Shown piece after piece: positions 20,724 to 32,086 of a stretch of 64,000 nucleotides of DNA. Each line of letters begins with the position of its first letter. Position 1 is the stretch's first letter. The stretch covers positions 353,470,339-353,534,338 of the forward strand of contig NC_090451.1 in the NCBI RefSeq assembly GCF_031143425.1, read 5' to 3'. The position numbers and the translations under genes were made by a program. This DNA is from Pleurodeles waltl (Eukaryota > Chordata > Amphibia > Caudata > Salamandridae). Below the pieces are notes generated by a model. That model ran no database searches, was not told where the DNA came from, and saw nothing but the letters and a program-made list of their open reading frames with translations.

Positions 20724-23621
20724 TGTAGGAAAGTACCATCTTGCCTGGCATGTTACCCCCATATTTCACTGTATATATGTTGTTTTAGTTTATGTGTCAC
20801 TGGGACCCTGCCAGGCAGGGCCCCAGTGCTCATAAGTATGTGCCCTGTAAGTGTTCCCTGTGTGATGCCTAACTGTCTCACTGAGGCTCTGCTAACCAGA
20901 ACCTCAGTGGTTATGCTCTCTGTGCTGTCCAAATTTGTCACTAACAGGCTAGTGACTAAATTTACCAATTCACATTGGCATACTGGTACACCCATATAAT
21001 TCCCTTGTATATGGTACTGAGGTACCCAGGGTATTGGGGTTCCAGGTGATCCCTATGGGCTGCAACATTTCATTTGCCACCCATAAGGAGCTCTGACAAT
21101 TCTTACACAGGCCTGCCACTGCAGCCTGGGTGAAATAATGCCCACATTATTTCACACCCATTTTTAACGGCACATAAGTAACTTATAAGTCACCTATATG
21201 TCTAACCTTCACTTAGTGAAGGTTGGGTGCCAAGTTACTTAGGGGGTTATTCTAACTTTGGAGGAGGTGTTAATCCGTCCCAAAAGTGACGGAAAAGTGA
21301 CGGATTTACCACCAGCCGTATTACGAGTCCATTATATCCTATGGAACTCGTAATACGGCTGGTGGTATATCCGTCACTTTACCGTCACTTTTGGGACGGA
21401 TTAACACTCCTCCAAAGTTAGAATAACCCCCTTAGTGTGTGGGCACCCTGGCACTAGCCAAGGTGCCCCCACATCATTCAGGGCAAATTCCCCGGACTTT
21501 GTGAGTGCGGGGACGCCATTACACCTGTGCACTATACATAGGTCACTACCTATGTATAGTGTCACAATGGTAACTCCGAACATGGCCATGTAACATATCT
21601 AAGATCATGGGACAATTCTATGATCCCCGGGTCTCTAGCACAGAACCCGGGTACTGCCAAACTGCCTTTCCGGGGTCTCCGCTGCAGCTGCTGCTGCTGC
21701 TGCCAACCCCTCAGACAGGTTTCTGCCCTCCTGGGGTCCAGCCAGGCCTGGCCCAGGAAGGCAGAACAAAGGACTTCCTCAGAGAGAGGGTGTTACACCC
21801 TCTCCCTTTGGAAAAAAGTGTCAGGGCTGGGGAGGAGTAGCCTCCCCCAGCCTCTGGAAATGCTTTGATGGGCACAGATGGTGCCCATCTCTGCATAAGC
21901 CAGTCTACACCGGTTCAGGGATCCCCCAGCCCTGCTCTGGCGCGAAACTGGACAAAGGAAAGGGGAGTGACCACTCCCCTGACCTGCACCTCCCAGGGGA
22001 GGTGCCCATAGCGCCTCCAGCGTGCCCCAGACCTCTGCCATCTATCTTGGATTCAGAGGTGTGCTGGCACACTGGACTGCTCTGAGTGGCCAGGGCCAGC
22101 AGGTGACGTCAGAGACTCCTTCTGATAGGCTCTTACCTGTGTTACTAGCCTATCCTCCTTCCTAGGTAGTAAAACCTCCTTTTCTGGCTATTTAGGGTCT
22201 CTGCTTTGGGGAATTCTTCAGATACCAAATGCAAGAGCTCATCAGAGTTCCTCTGGGTCCCCTCTGAGCACGACGAGCGTGGTCCCTGGAACTCAGCAAC
22301 TCTGTCCAAGTGACTCCCACAGTCCAGTGACTCTTCAGTCCAAGTTTGGTGGATGTAAGTCCTTGCCTACCCACGCTAGACTGCATTGCTGGGTACCGTG
22401 TGATGTGCAGCTGCTCCGGCTCCTGTGCACTCTTCCAGGATTTCCTTTGTGCACAGCCAAGCCTGGGTCCCCGACACTCTAACCTGCAGTGCACAACCTT
22501 CTGAGTTGTCCTCTGGCGTCGTGGGACTGACTTTTATGACTTCGGGTGGACTCTGGTTCACTCCTCTTCCAAGTGCCTGTTCCGGTACTTCTGCGGGTGC
22601 TGCCTACTTCTGTGAGGGCTCCCTGACTTGCTGGGCTCCCCCTCTGTCTCCTCATCCAAGTAGCGACATCCTGGTCCCTCCTGGGCCACAGCAACATCCA
22701 AAAACCCTAACCACGACCCTTGCAGCTAGCAAGGCTTGTTTGCGGTCTTTCTGTGTGGGAACACCTCTGCAAGCTTCTTCACGACGTGGGACATCCATCC
22801 TCCAAAGGGGAAGTTCCTAGTCTTCTTCGTTGTTGCAGAAACCAAAGCTTCTTCCATCCAGTGGCAGCTTCTTTGCACCCTCAGCTGGCATTTCCTGGGC
22901 ATCTGCCCCCTCTCGACATTGTCGCAACTCTTGGACTTGGTCCCCTTGTTTCACTGGTACTCAGGTCTGGAAATCCACTGTTGCTTTGCTGGTGTTGGTC
23001 TTCCTTGCAGAAACCCCCTATCACGACTTCTGTGCTCTCTGGGGGTTATAGGTGCACTTTACACCTACTTTTCAGGGTCTTGGGGTGGGCTATTTTTCTA
23101 ACCCTCACTGTTTTCTTACAGTCCCAGCGACCCTCTACAAGCTCACATAGGTTTGGGGTCCATTCGTGGTTCGCATTCCACTCTTGGAGTATATGGTTTG
23201 TGTTGCCCCTATACCTATGCGCTCCTATTGTAATCTACTGTAACTTTACACTGCTTGCATTACTTCCTTTTGCTATTACTGCATATTTTTGGTATTGTGT
23301 ACATATATCTTGTGTATATTTGGCATCCTCATACTGAGGGTACTCACTGAGATACTTTTGGCATATTGTCATAAAAATAAAGTACCTTTATTTTTAGTAT
23401 ATCTGTGTATTGTGTTTTCTTATGATATTGTGCATATGACACCAGTGGTATAGTAGGAGCTTTACATGTCTGCTAGTTCAGCCTAAGCTGCTTTGCCATA
23501 GCTACCTTCTATCAGCCTAAGCTGCTAGAAACACCTCTTCTACACTAATAAGGGATAACTGGACCTGGCACAAGGTTTAAGTACCTCTGGTACTCACTAC
23601 AAGCCAGGCCAGCCTCCTACA
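20724..23621 (+). mobile_element. Solo LTR-A inside the Penelope element
   Basis: A 2.9-kb LTR begins TGTAGGAAAGTACCATC and ends GCCAGCCTCCTACA, with no retroelement body attached. It carries a polyadenylation signal near 23371 and a 190-bp MITE at 21242-21431. The flanks (GCCTC, ACCAG) do not form a duplication, so a flanking deletion or LTR-LTR exchange may have occurred. Penelope sequence lies on both sides. Confidence 0.85.
21242..21431. mobile_element. Palindromic Harbinger-type MITE (190 bp)
   Basis: The element begins GGGGGTTATTCTAACTTTGG and ends with its inverse. The inner arms (TCCGTCCCAAAAGTGACGG, CCAGCCGTATTACGAGT) also pair, so almost the whole element can fold into one hairpin around 21330-21340. 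It is flanked by TTA (21239-21241 and 21432-21434), the 3-bp duplication typical of PIF/Harbinger. Other LTR-A copies lack it, giving an empty site. It has no coding capacity. Confidence 0.92.
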
Positions 23622-24294
23622 ACCAGGGCACACCAAAGTAGTCCAAAAGGTTAATCCAAAGTGGAGAAATAAGTTCAAAATCTGTTTAATAGTTGATTGA
23701 GGTTTATTCCTGTTTGAACAATGGTACATCCAAAACAGCCTGGTACATCTAAAACAGCCGACACGTGTTTCGTCGCATTGACTTTCTCAAGGCTGTGGGT
23801 CAAATCGATAGAAACAGAGGATGACAATGAGAGTATTGTAAACAGCGATAACAGGCGATTTACCTCAATGTTAAGATAAGAAGGGAGGGGAACGAAGGGA
23901 GAAAAAAAGGGGAGAAAGAAAAAGAGATAATGGTAATGTTCATACTCTCCTGTGTATGAAGTGATATTTATGTGAGAGGTCGTTGATATTAGGGGCCTCC
24001 CAGCCGTGCTAGCACTGTTGATGGTGTGGGCCACGTGTCCCCCCAACATTGGCCCATCCAGGTACAAAGCTGGCTCTCAGTGGTTCTCCTGTCGCGATGA
24101 GGTTGGGGGGGGGGAGTGCAGCCGCTAAATATTAGTTGCGCCACAGCATTGGAGGTACTGCCAGGCTCAAATTGCAGGGTAAGCGGGGCTGAAGCGCCTA
24201 ACGTGGGTGCGCAGGCTGCACCTCTGCAGTCCATGCGGTCTCCCAGGTAGGGGGGATGATGCTGCTATGGCCCGAGGCTGTGTAAGGGGGCCAC
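23622..24294 (-). mobile_element. Penelope-like element 5' (pLTR-like) region
   Basis: On minus this lies upstream of the Penelope ORF, after removal of the solo LTR. It contains a hammerhead-like motif with GACGAAACACGTGTCGGC, a hallmark of Penelope pseudo-LTRs, and two copies of a GGCTGTTTT(A/G)GATGTACC unit. The outer part to 24294 is unremarkable and non-coding. It ends where an antisense LTR-A fragment starts. Confidence 0.7.
23755..23795 (-). ncRNA. Degenerate hammerhead ribozyme of the Penelope element
   Basis: Minus-strand reading shows stem I CAGCC/GGCTG, stem II GTC/GAC with a 5-nt loop, GAAA, a palindromic stem III CACGTG, then UC before the cleavage site. The 5' core, which should read CUGAUGA, is UUGAGAA(A), so I expect it to be inactive. 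The architecture matches the type I hammerheads known in Penelope elements. Confidence 0.6.
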
Positions 24295-25277
24295 TGTAGG
24301 AGGCTGGCCTGGCTTATAGTGGGTACCTGATGGTACTTAAACCTTGTGCCAGGTCCAGTTATCCCTTATTAGTAGTGTTCTAGCAGCTTAGGCTGATAGA
24401 GGTAGCTATAGGAGAGCAGCTTAGGCTGAACTAGGAGACATGCAAGGAGTTTTCTTACACTCCCAATGACCCTCTACACACTACACTAGGCTTGGGGTCC
24501 CTAAGTGGTTTGCATTCCACTTTCTTAGTATATGGTTTGTGTTGCCCCTAGGCTTATTGCATCCTATTGTATTCTACAGTGTTTGCACTACTTTTCTATT
24601 TACTTACCTGATTTTGGTTTGTGTGTATATGTCCCCTGCTCTAGCGTGAAACTGGACAAAGCAAAGGAGAGTGACCACTCCACTGTCCATCACCACCACA
24701 GGGGTGGTGCCCGGAGCTCCTCCAGTGTGTCCCAGACCTCTGCCACCTTGAATGCAGAGGAGTGAGGGCACAATAGAGGCCTCTGAGTGGCCAGTGCCAG
24801 CAGGTGACGTCAGAGACCCCTCCTGATAGGTGCTTAACTGACTAGATGGCCAATCCTCCTCTGAGGGCTATTTAGGGTCTCTCCTGTGGGTTTTTCTTCA
24901 GATAACGAATGCAAGAGCTCACCAGAGTTCCTCTGCATCTCCCTCTTTGACTTCTGCCAAGTATCGACCGCTGACTGCTCCAGGACGCCTGCAAAACTGC
25001 AACAAAGTAACAAGAAGACTACCAGCGACATTGTAGCGCCTAATCTTGCGGGCCTTCTCAAATGTTTCCTGGTGGTGCATGCTCTGGAGGCTGTCTGCCT
25101 TCACCCTGCACTGGAAACCAAGAAGAAATCTCCAGTGGGTCGATGGAATCTTCCCCCTGCTAACGCAGGCACCAAACTTCTGCTTCACTGGTCCTCTGGG
25201 TCCCCTCTCATCGTGACGAGCGTGGTCCCTGGAACACAGGAGCTGGATCCAAGTGACACCGACAGTCCAGTGGTCTA
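24295..25277. mobile_element. Rearranged LTR-A mosaic upstream of a Gmr1 body
   Basis: There are three pieces: 24295-24443 is antisense LTR-A end (TGTAGGAGGCTGGCCTGG). From 24443 the orientation flips, and 24443-24632 is sense late-LTR sequence (TTTTCTTACACTCCCAATGA). At about 24633 it jumps back to sense mid-LTR sequence (CTGCTCTAGCGTGAAACTGG) and runs to 25277. There it joins the gag leader directly, so the 3' half of the 5' LTR is deleted. Coordinates of the switches are approximate. Confidence 0.75.
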
Positions 25278-25371
25278 AAAAGTTTCTGAAACGTTTTTTT
25301 TCTTTTCTCTAAAACGTTACGCCTAATAGTTACTAACTTTTTACTCTTTTCCCTAACCTTCTTCTGTCAAT

Positions 25372-26520
25372 AAGTCTGGTGTAGAGGCTACCCCCAGAGT
25401 TGTGAAGACAAGAAATGAAAGTTTGATTTGTAAAAGTTTGAGGGGTTTCTGCACTGAAAGAAGTTTAGGGATTGGGGAGAACCTCAATAAGGAATTCCTC
25501 TTAAGTCTCTTCCTGCAGGATGACCAGGGACTTAGCACTGATCAGGTACAATCAGAGGGGGAGGAAGAGGAAGATTCCAAACAGACAGACTCAGGAGAGC
25601 ATTCTGAGAATCCTGGGGAGGGTCCTTCCACAAATCTTTCCATCAACAAACCCCCTAGTGTAGCTGGGAGTGGGAAGGGGGTCACACAAAAGTAGGACCG
25701 CCTTCACTCTGAGAGGCCAGGTAACTAGGGTTACTCAAGTTAGAAAAAAATCTGCCTCTGCCAATTTCCATGTCACTTCTGTCTCAGAGGTGTCATACAC
25801 AACTTACCCTGAGGACCAGTCCCTGATAGGGAACTCAGAAAGCTGAGGTTAGAGGAGGCCAGACTGAGGCTACAGCAGCAACAGTTGGCCTTAAGCAGGG
25901 AATCTCTGGCTGTGGAAAGGGAAAGGCATGGGTTGGGGTTAGTTCCTTGTAGTTGCAGCAGCAGTAATTTCAGGAACTCCAGTGTTAGGGAACCTACATT
26001 TGATTCCAGAAATCTGCACAAGGTTGTTTCCTCTTACCAGGATGGGGATGGCATTTATAAGTGGTTTGCTGCACTTGAGAGGCCCTGCAAAGTCCAGATG
26101 GTCCCTCATGCACAGTGGGCTGCTGTCCTGTGGTTGTCTTTCACCGGCAAGGGGAGGGACATACTCCTTAATGTCAGGGAGGATGACTTAGACAACTACC
26201 ACATTCTCAAAAGCGCACTATTGGATGGTCTGGGCTTAACCACTGAGCAATATGGAATAAAGTTCAGAAAGACCAGAAAGGAGTATTTACAGGACAGGAT
26301 AGACTTTGTAGACTGTTCAATGAAGGCCCAAGAAGGTTGGTTAAATGGCAGTAAGGTAACTGACTATGAAAGCCTAACTTAATTCTGAGAGAGCATATAT
26401 TGAACAATTGTGTGTCTCATTTGTTGCACCAGTATCTTGTGGACTCAGATCTAACCTTTCCCCAAGAATTGGGAAAGAAGGCAGACAAATGGGTCAAAAC
26501 AAGAGTGAGCTGAAACGCTC
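25372..26520 (+). pseudogene. Gmr1-like gag (SCAN-like capsid), degraded
   Basis: The start codon position of the family is AAG here (25372-25374), followed by a matching N-terminus (ICKSLRGFCTERSLGIGENL). After a stop at 25695, the coiled-coil and capsid resume. From 25990 on there are FDSRNLHKVVSSYQDGDGIY, FAALERPCKVQMVPHAQWAA and the SCAN-like segment TTEQYGIKFRKTRKEYLQD ... WLNGSKVTDYESL. A frame break near 26380 precedes ILNNCVSHLLHQYLVDSD. The capsid C-terminal fold of Gmr1 elements is the source of the vertebrate SCAN domain. This copy cannot make a full protein. Confidence 0.85.
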
Positions 26521-26529
26521 ATACAGGGG

Positions 26530-27240
26530 GTGACAAGGACAGCAAGAAGAAGGATGGTATGTCTCGTGGCAAGGGTGGGGACAGTGAGGAAAAAATCTTC
26601 AGAGGCTTCATCAGGGCCACAAAAATCTTCTGGGGGAGGTGGGTCCAAATCGTCTTCAAATCAGCAGAATAAGCCATGGTGTTATTTATGTAAAAGTAAA
26701 GGTCATTGGGCAAGTGATTCCACTTGTCCAAAGAGAAACACCAAGCCTCCCACCACCACAACCCTGACTGCTTCCACTAGTGCTCCTAGTAATAGCAGTG
26801 GTGGTGGGAAACACACTACTAATAGCCAATCAAAGGGTATAGCTGGGCTCACCTTTGGTAATGTAGTGGGGGTTAGTCCAGTTAGGGAGACCACCGAGGC
26901 TGTTTTAGTCTCTGATTGTGGCATTGACCTTCCCAGCTTAGTTGCTTCTCCCCTTAATATGGATAAGTACAAGCAACTACCCCTAATAAATGGTGTTCAA
27001 GTTGAGGCCTACAGGGACACAGGTGCCAGTGTCACTATTGTGATGGAGAAACTGGTAGCCCCTAAGAAACACCTACTTGGGCATCAGTACCAAGTGCCAG
27101 ACGCCTATAACAACACTGTTAGCCACCCCATGGCTGTTGTGAATCTCAACTGGGTGGGGTGGGGTTTACTGGCCCAAAGAAAGTTGTGGTATCCACTGAC
27201 TTACCTATAGAGTGTCTCTTAGGAAATGATTTGGAGACTT
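26530..27240 (+). pseudogene. Gmr1-like nucleocapsid and protease
   Basis: The frame has a zinc knuckle of the unusual spacing C-x2-C-x4-H-x6-C (CYLCKSKGHWASDSTC). After a Ser/Thr linker it has an aspartic protease with the active-site DTGAS (in EAYRDTGASVTIVMEKLV) and the downstream flap region. A stop at 27210 is followed in another frame by the LGNDLE motif near the end of the protease. The protease would cut the Gag-Pol precursor in particles. Confidence 0.85.
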
Positions 27241-27599
27241 CAGCTTAGGCTGAAGTGGAGTTGGGAGGCCCATGCAGCAATGCTGGGCATTCCAGGGCAC
27301 ATCTTTGCTCTTACCAGGGCTCAGGCCAAGAAGCAAAGAGGACAGGGAAATGTGGATCCTGGAACAATGGACCAAGTGCTCCCAAACACAAGGGGTAGGA
27401 ATGGTAAACCTTTGTCCACCATCCCACCCTCTCCAGATGATTCGCCTTTTGATGAGGAGGAGTCAACTCCCTGTGCAGAACCTATACCAGAGGAGCTTGA
27501 AGCTGACACAGCTGAGCTTTTGGGTGCAGGGGGAGACTGAGTGTTGCACAGCAGACCTGTCCCACACTAGAGGGTCTCAGACAGCAAGCTGTCAAACAG

Positions 27600-28640
27600 C
27601 AAAATGGGGATGTCAATGATGCCCACAGAGTTTACTGGGAAAATAATCTCCTCTATACGGAGTCAAGGGACCCTAAACCTGGTGCCCTTGGGAGACTGGT
27701 CATCCCCTTACAGTATAGGGAATTCCTCCTAACTCTGGCACATGACATTCCTGTGGCTGGACATTTGAGGCAAAGCAAAACATGGAATAGGCGTGTTCCC
27801 GATTTTCAGTGGCCTCATATGTCAGAGGACACTATGGAGTTTTGTCACTCCTGGGTGACGTGCCAACCCAGTGGCAAGACGGGTGGCACCCCACAGGCCC
27901 CCTTAATTCGACTGCCATGGTTGGGGCGCCCTTTGAGAGGGTAGGGGTTGATATTGTTGGACCCCTTGACCTTCCAACAGCTTTTAGCAATAGGTTCAGA
28001 GGTAGTAACTGCATGTCTGCATACCTCAAAGCTATGTGGAAGGAGTGTGGTATAATATATAAATTCACCACCCCCTATCATCCACAGACAAATGGATTGG
28101 TTGAGAGGTTTAATAAAACTCTCAAAGGCATGATCATGGGACTCTCTGAAAAACTCAGAAGGAGATGGGATGTCCTCTTGCCATGCCTCCTTTTCGCCTA
28201 CAGGGAGGTCCCCCAAAAAGGAGTGGGCTACAGCCCCTTTGAACTCCTCTTTGGTCACCCTAGTAGGGGTCCCCTTGCTCTTGTGAAAGAGGGGTGGGAA
28301 CAACCATTGAAGCCCCCTAAGCAAGATATTGTTGCTTGTGTACTTGGCCTAAGATTAAGGATGGCTGAGTATATGAAAAAGGCCACTAAGAACCTTCAGG
28401 CCAGTCAAGAGCTTCAAAAGCAATGGCATGACCAGAAGGCTGTCCTGACTGAGTACCACCCAGGACAGAAGGTGTGGGTTTTGGAGCCTGTGGCACCAAG
28501 AGCACTCTAGGACAAATGGAGTGGACCCCCATCTCATTGGAGAGAAGAAAGATGAGGTCACCTACCTGGTAGACCTTGGCACGGCCAGAAGCCCCCTTAG
28601 GGTACTTCATGTCAACCGCCTTAAACCTTACTATGATAGG
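27600..28640 (+). pseudogene. Gmr1-like integrase, missing one catalytic Asp
   Basis: First comes the HHCC zinc-binding domain (AGHLRQSKTWNRRVPDFQWP, then FCHSWVTCQ; 27740-27870). The catalytic core has the first Asp in GVDIVGPLD (about 27950). A deletion of roughly 50 codons follows, and the second catalytic Asp, expected just before RGxN, reads Phe (NRFRGSNCMSAYLK). The Glu in NGLVERFNKTLK is kept. After a stop at 28510 the C-terminal SH3-like domain (VTYLVDLGTARSPLRVLHVN) continues in another frame. The enzyme is dead. Confidence 0.88.
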
Positions 28641-29384
28641 GCTGATTTAACCCTAATCATGGCCAGAGATGAGGGGCAGGAAGAAGAGAGTGACCCTCTC
28701 TCTGACCTCTTCTCCAACACTGAAGCTGATGGCTTAGTGGAAGGAGTGGTACTTGCAGACTGCCTCACAGCAGAGCAGAGGGAGAGCTGCAAAAGCCTCC
28801 TAGGTAAATGTTCTGACTATTGTTCCCTAATACCTGGTACAACTACCTGGTGTGAACATACAATTGATACTGAAGACCGTTTGCCCATCAAAAGTAAGAT
28901 TTATAGGCAGCCTGACCATGTCAGAGACTATATTAAATCTGAGGAGCAGAAAATGTTAGACCTAGAAGTTATCGAGCCTTCTGATATTCCCTGGGCCAGC
29001 CCAGTGGTGCTTGTCCCCAAACCTCATGCAAAGAAGGAAAGAGAGAAATACGTTTTGTGTGGACTATAGATGACTTAATACTGTAACCATTTGATCTGAC
29101 TGCAGGGTATATTGGCAGATCAAGTTATCAGAGGATGCTAAAGCAAAAACAGCATTTTCTACCATAGGAGGGCATTCTCAATTCACAGTTATGCTCTTTA
29201 ATTTGAAAAATGCACTTGCCACTAACCAGGGGCTGGTGAATACAGTCCTCCAAGGTTTGGAAGCTTTTAGTGCTGCATACCTGGTCCACCTATGGAAAGG
29301 TTTTGAGGCCCTGCAAAAGTCAGGCCTCGCTATGAAGGCTTCAAAGTGTCAGATAGGGTAGGGCCAAATCTGGTATTGGGGGGC
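28641..29384 (+). pseudogene. Gmr1-like reverse transcriptase, N-terminal remnants
   Basis: An acidic linker (LADCLTAEQRESCKSLLG) leads into RT fingers (VRDYIKSEEQKMLDLEVIEP, SPVVLVPKPHAK) to a stop near 29068. Short islands follow: YWQIKLSEDAKAKTAFST, then the counterpart of motif B (NLKNALATNQGLVNTVLQGL), then AAYLVHLWK where the catalytic YLDD has been deleted. It ends in the sequence CQIG at the LTR-B junction. RT lying after integrase confirms the Gmr1 order. Confidence 0.85.
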
Positions 29385-32081
29385 TGTAGGAAGTTGGCTC
29401 TATATATACTATTTCAAAGTAAGAAATAGCGTGCACAGAGTCCAAGGGTTCCCCTTAGAGGTAAGATAGTGGCAAAAGTAGATAATTCTAATGCTCTATT
29501 TTGTGGCAGTGTGGTCGAGCAGTAGGCTTATCAAAGGGTAGTGTTAAGCATTTGTTGTACACACACAGGCAATAAATGAGGAACACGGACTCAAAGACTT
29601 ACTCCAGGCCAATAGGTTTTTATATTGAAAAATATATTTTCTTAGTTTATTTTAAGAACCACAGGTTCAAGATTTACAATTAATACTTTAAATGTAAGGT
29701 ACTTCACTTAGATACTTTAGGAACTTTGAATGAAAACAATATCATGTACAGTCTTTGTAAAAATGGCAATAAGCTATTTTCAAAGTGGACACTGCAAAAA
29801 TCAACAGTTCCTGGGGGAGGTAAGTAAAGGTTAGATTAGGAGGTAAGTAAAACACTTACAAATCTCAGTCGTGGGGCATAGGCAGCCCACAGTTGGGGGT
29901 TCAAGGCAACCCCAAAGTTACCACACCAGCAGCTCAGGGCCGGTCAGGTGCAGAGGTCAAAGAGGTGCCCAAAACAAATAGGCGCCCATGGAGAACAGTG
30001 GTGCTCCGGTTCCAGTCTGCCAGCAGTAAGTACCTGCTTCCTCGGGAGGCAGACCAGGGTGGTTTTGTAGAGCACTGGGGGGGGCACAAGTAGGCACACA
30101 AAACACACCCTCAGCGGCACAGGGGCAGCCGGGTGCAGTGTACAAAGCAGGCTTCGAGTTTTGTATAGGTTTCAATGGAGGGACCTGGGGGTCACTCTAG
30201 TGGTGCAGGCAGGGACAGGGGGGTTTCTCGGGACAGACACCACCTGGGCAGGGCGGAGGGGCGCATGGGGGTCACTCCTGCGTCGAAGTTCGATTCCTTC
30301 AGGTCCTGGGGACTGCGGGTGCAGTTTTGGTTCCAGGCGTCAGGTCCCTTGTTACAAGCAGTTGCGGTCAGGGGGAGCCTCTGGATTCTCTATGCAGGTG
30401 TCGCTGTGGGGGCTCAGGGGGGTCGTCTCTGGTTACTAACGGGCTCGCAGTCACCGGGGAGTCTCCCTGAGGTGTTGGTTTTCTGCAGGTCGAGCCGGGG
30501 GCGTCGGGTGCAGAGTGTAGAGTCTCACGCTTCCGGCGGGAAACGTGAAGTCCTTGGAAGTTGCTTCTTTGTTGCAAAGAAGTAGCTGGTTTTGAACAGG
30601 GCCGCTGTTCACAGGAGTTTCTTGGTCCTGTAGTCCAGGGCAGTCCTCTGAGGCTTCAGAGGTTGCTGGTCCCTGTCGGATGCGTCGCTGGAGCAGGTTT
30701 TCGAAGTTGGAGACAGGCCGGTAGGGCTGGAGCCAAATCAGTTGTCTTCTTCCTTCTCTGCAGGCTTGTAGGTCAGCAGTCCTTCTTATTTCTTCAGGTT
30801 GCAGGAATCTGATTTCCTCGGACCTGGGGAGCCCCTAAATACTGAATTTAGGGGTGTGTTTAGGTCTGGGAGGGCAGTAGGCAATGGCTACGGTCCTTGA
30901 GGGTGGCTACACCCTCTTTGTGCCTCTTCCCTGTGGGGAGGGGGGCACATCCCTTCCCTGTGGGCAGGGGGGCACATCCCTAATCCCGTTGGGGGAATCC
31001 TCCAAACTCAAGATGGAGGATTTCTCAAGGAAGGGGTCACCTCAGCTCAGGACACTTTAGGGGCTGTCCTGACTGGTGGGTGAATCCTCCTTGTTTTTCT
31101 CATTATCTCCTCCAGCCTTGCCGCCAAAAGTGGGGGCAGTGGCCGGAGGGGCGGGCATCTCCGCTAGCTGGGATGCCCTGGAGTGCTGTAACAAAAGGCG
31201 TGAGCCTTTGAGGCTCACCACCAGGTGTTACAGTTCCTGCAGGGGGAGGCGAGAAGTACCTCCACCCAGTACAGGCTTTGTTCCTGGCCACAGAGTGACA
31301 AAGGCACTCTTCCCCATGTGGCCAGCAATATGTCTGGTGTGTGGCAGGCTGTAAGAAACTGGTCAGCCTACACTAGAAGTTGGATAGGTATTCAGGGGGC
31401 ATCTCTAAGATGCCCTCTGGGTGTATGTTACAATAAATTGCACTCTGACATCAGTGTGCATTTTTTGTGCTGAGATGTTTGATACCAAACTTCCCAGTTT
31501 TCAGTGTAGCCATTATGGAACTGTGGAGTTTGAGTTTGACAAACTCCCAGACCATATCTTATGGCTACACTGCACTTACAATGTCTAAGGTTTTGCTTGG
31601 ACACTGTAGGGGCATAGTGCTCATGCACATATGCCCTCACCTGTGGTATAGTGCACCCTGCCTTAGGGCTGTAAGGCCTGCTAGACGGGTGACTTACCTA
31701 TGCCACAGGCAGTGTGAGATTGGCATGGCACTCGGAGGGGAGTGCCATGTCGACTTAGTCATTTTCTCCCCACCAGCACACACAAGCTGTGAGGCAGTGT
31801 GCATCTGCTGAGTGAGGGGTCCCCAGGGTGGCATAAGACATGCTGCAGCCCTTAGAGACTTTCCCTGCCATCAGGGCCCTTGGTACCAGGGGTACCAGCT
31901 ACAAGGGACTTACCTGAGTGCCAGGGTTGTGCTAATTGTGTTGACAAAAGTACAGTTTAGGGAAAGAACACTGGTGCTGGGGCCTGGTTAGCAGGGTCCT
32001 AGCACACTTTCAAATCATAATTTAGCATCAGCAAAGGCAAAAGGTTAGGGGGTAACCATGCCAAGGAGGCATTTCCTCACA
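29385..32081 (+). mobile_element. Solo LTR-B with perfect GGGGC duplication
   Basis: A 2.7-kb LTR begins TGTAGGAAGTTGGCTC and ends GCATTTCCTCACA, flanked by GGGGC at 29380-29384 and 32082-32086. It is homologous to the antisense solo LTR at 9144-11641. No polyprotein sequence is inside, and short ORFs are not conserved between the two copies. It sits in the dead Gmr1 RT. Confidence 0.93.
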
Positions 32082-32086
32082 GGGGC

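Larger units (their letters stand above)
25278..29384 (+). mobile_element. Gmr1-like Ty3/Gypsy body, decayed (gag-PR-IN-RT)
   Basis: The internal region of a second Gmr1-family element shows, in order, gag with SCAN-like capsid, zinc knuckle, protease, integrase and then the beginning of RT. Integrase ahead of RT is the diagnostic order of Gmr1-like Ty3/Gypsy elements. Every gene is broken. The 3' end is cut within RT, where a solo LTR-B is inserted at 29385. RNase H, polypurine tract and 3' LTR are not found. Confidence 0.88.

Noticed and set aside
20719..23626. Target duplication around the solo LTR-A at 20724
   Set aside because: The flanks GCCTC and ACCAG do not match, so I report none.
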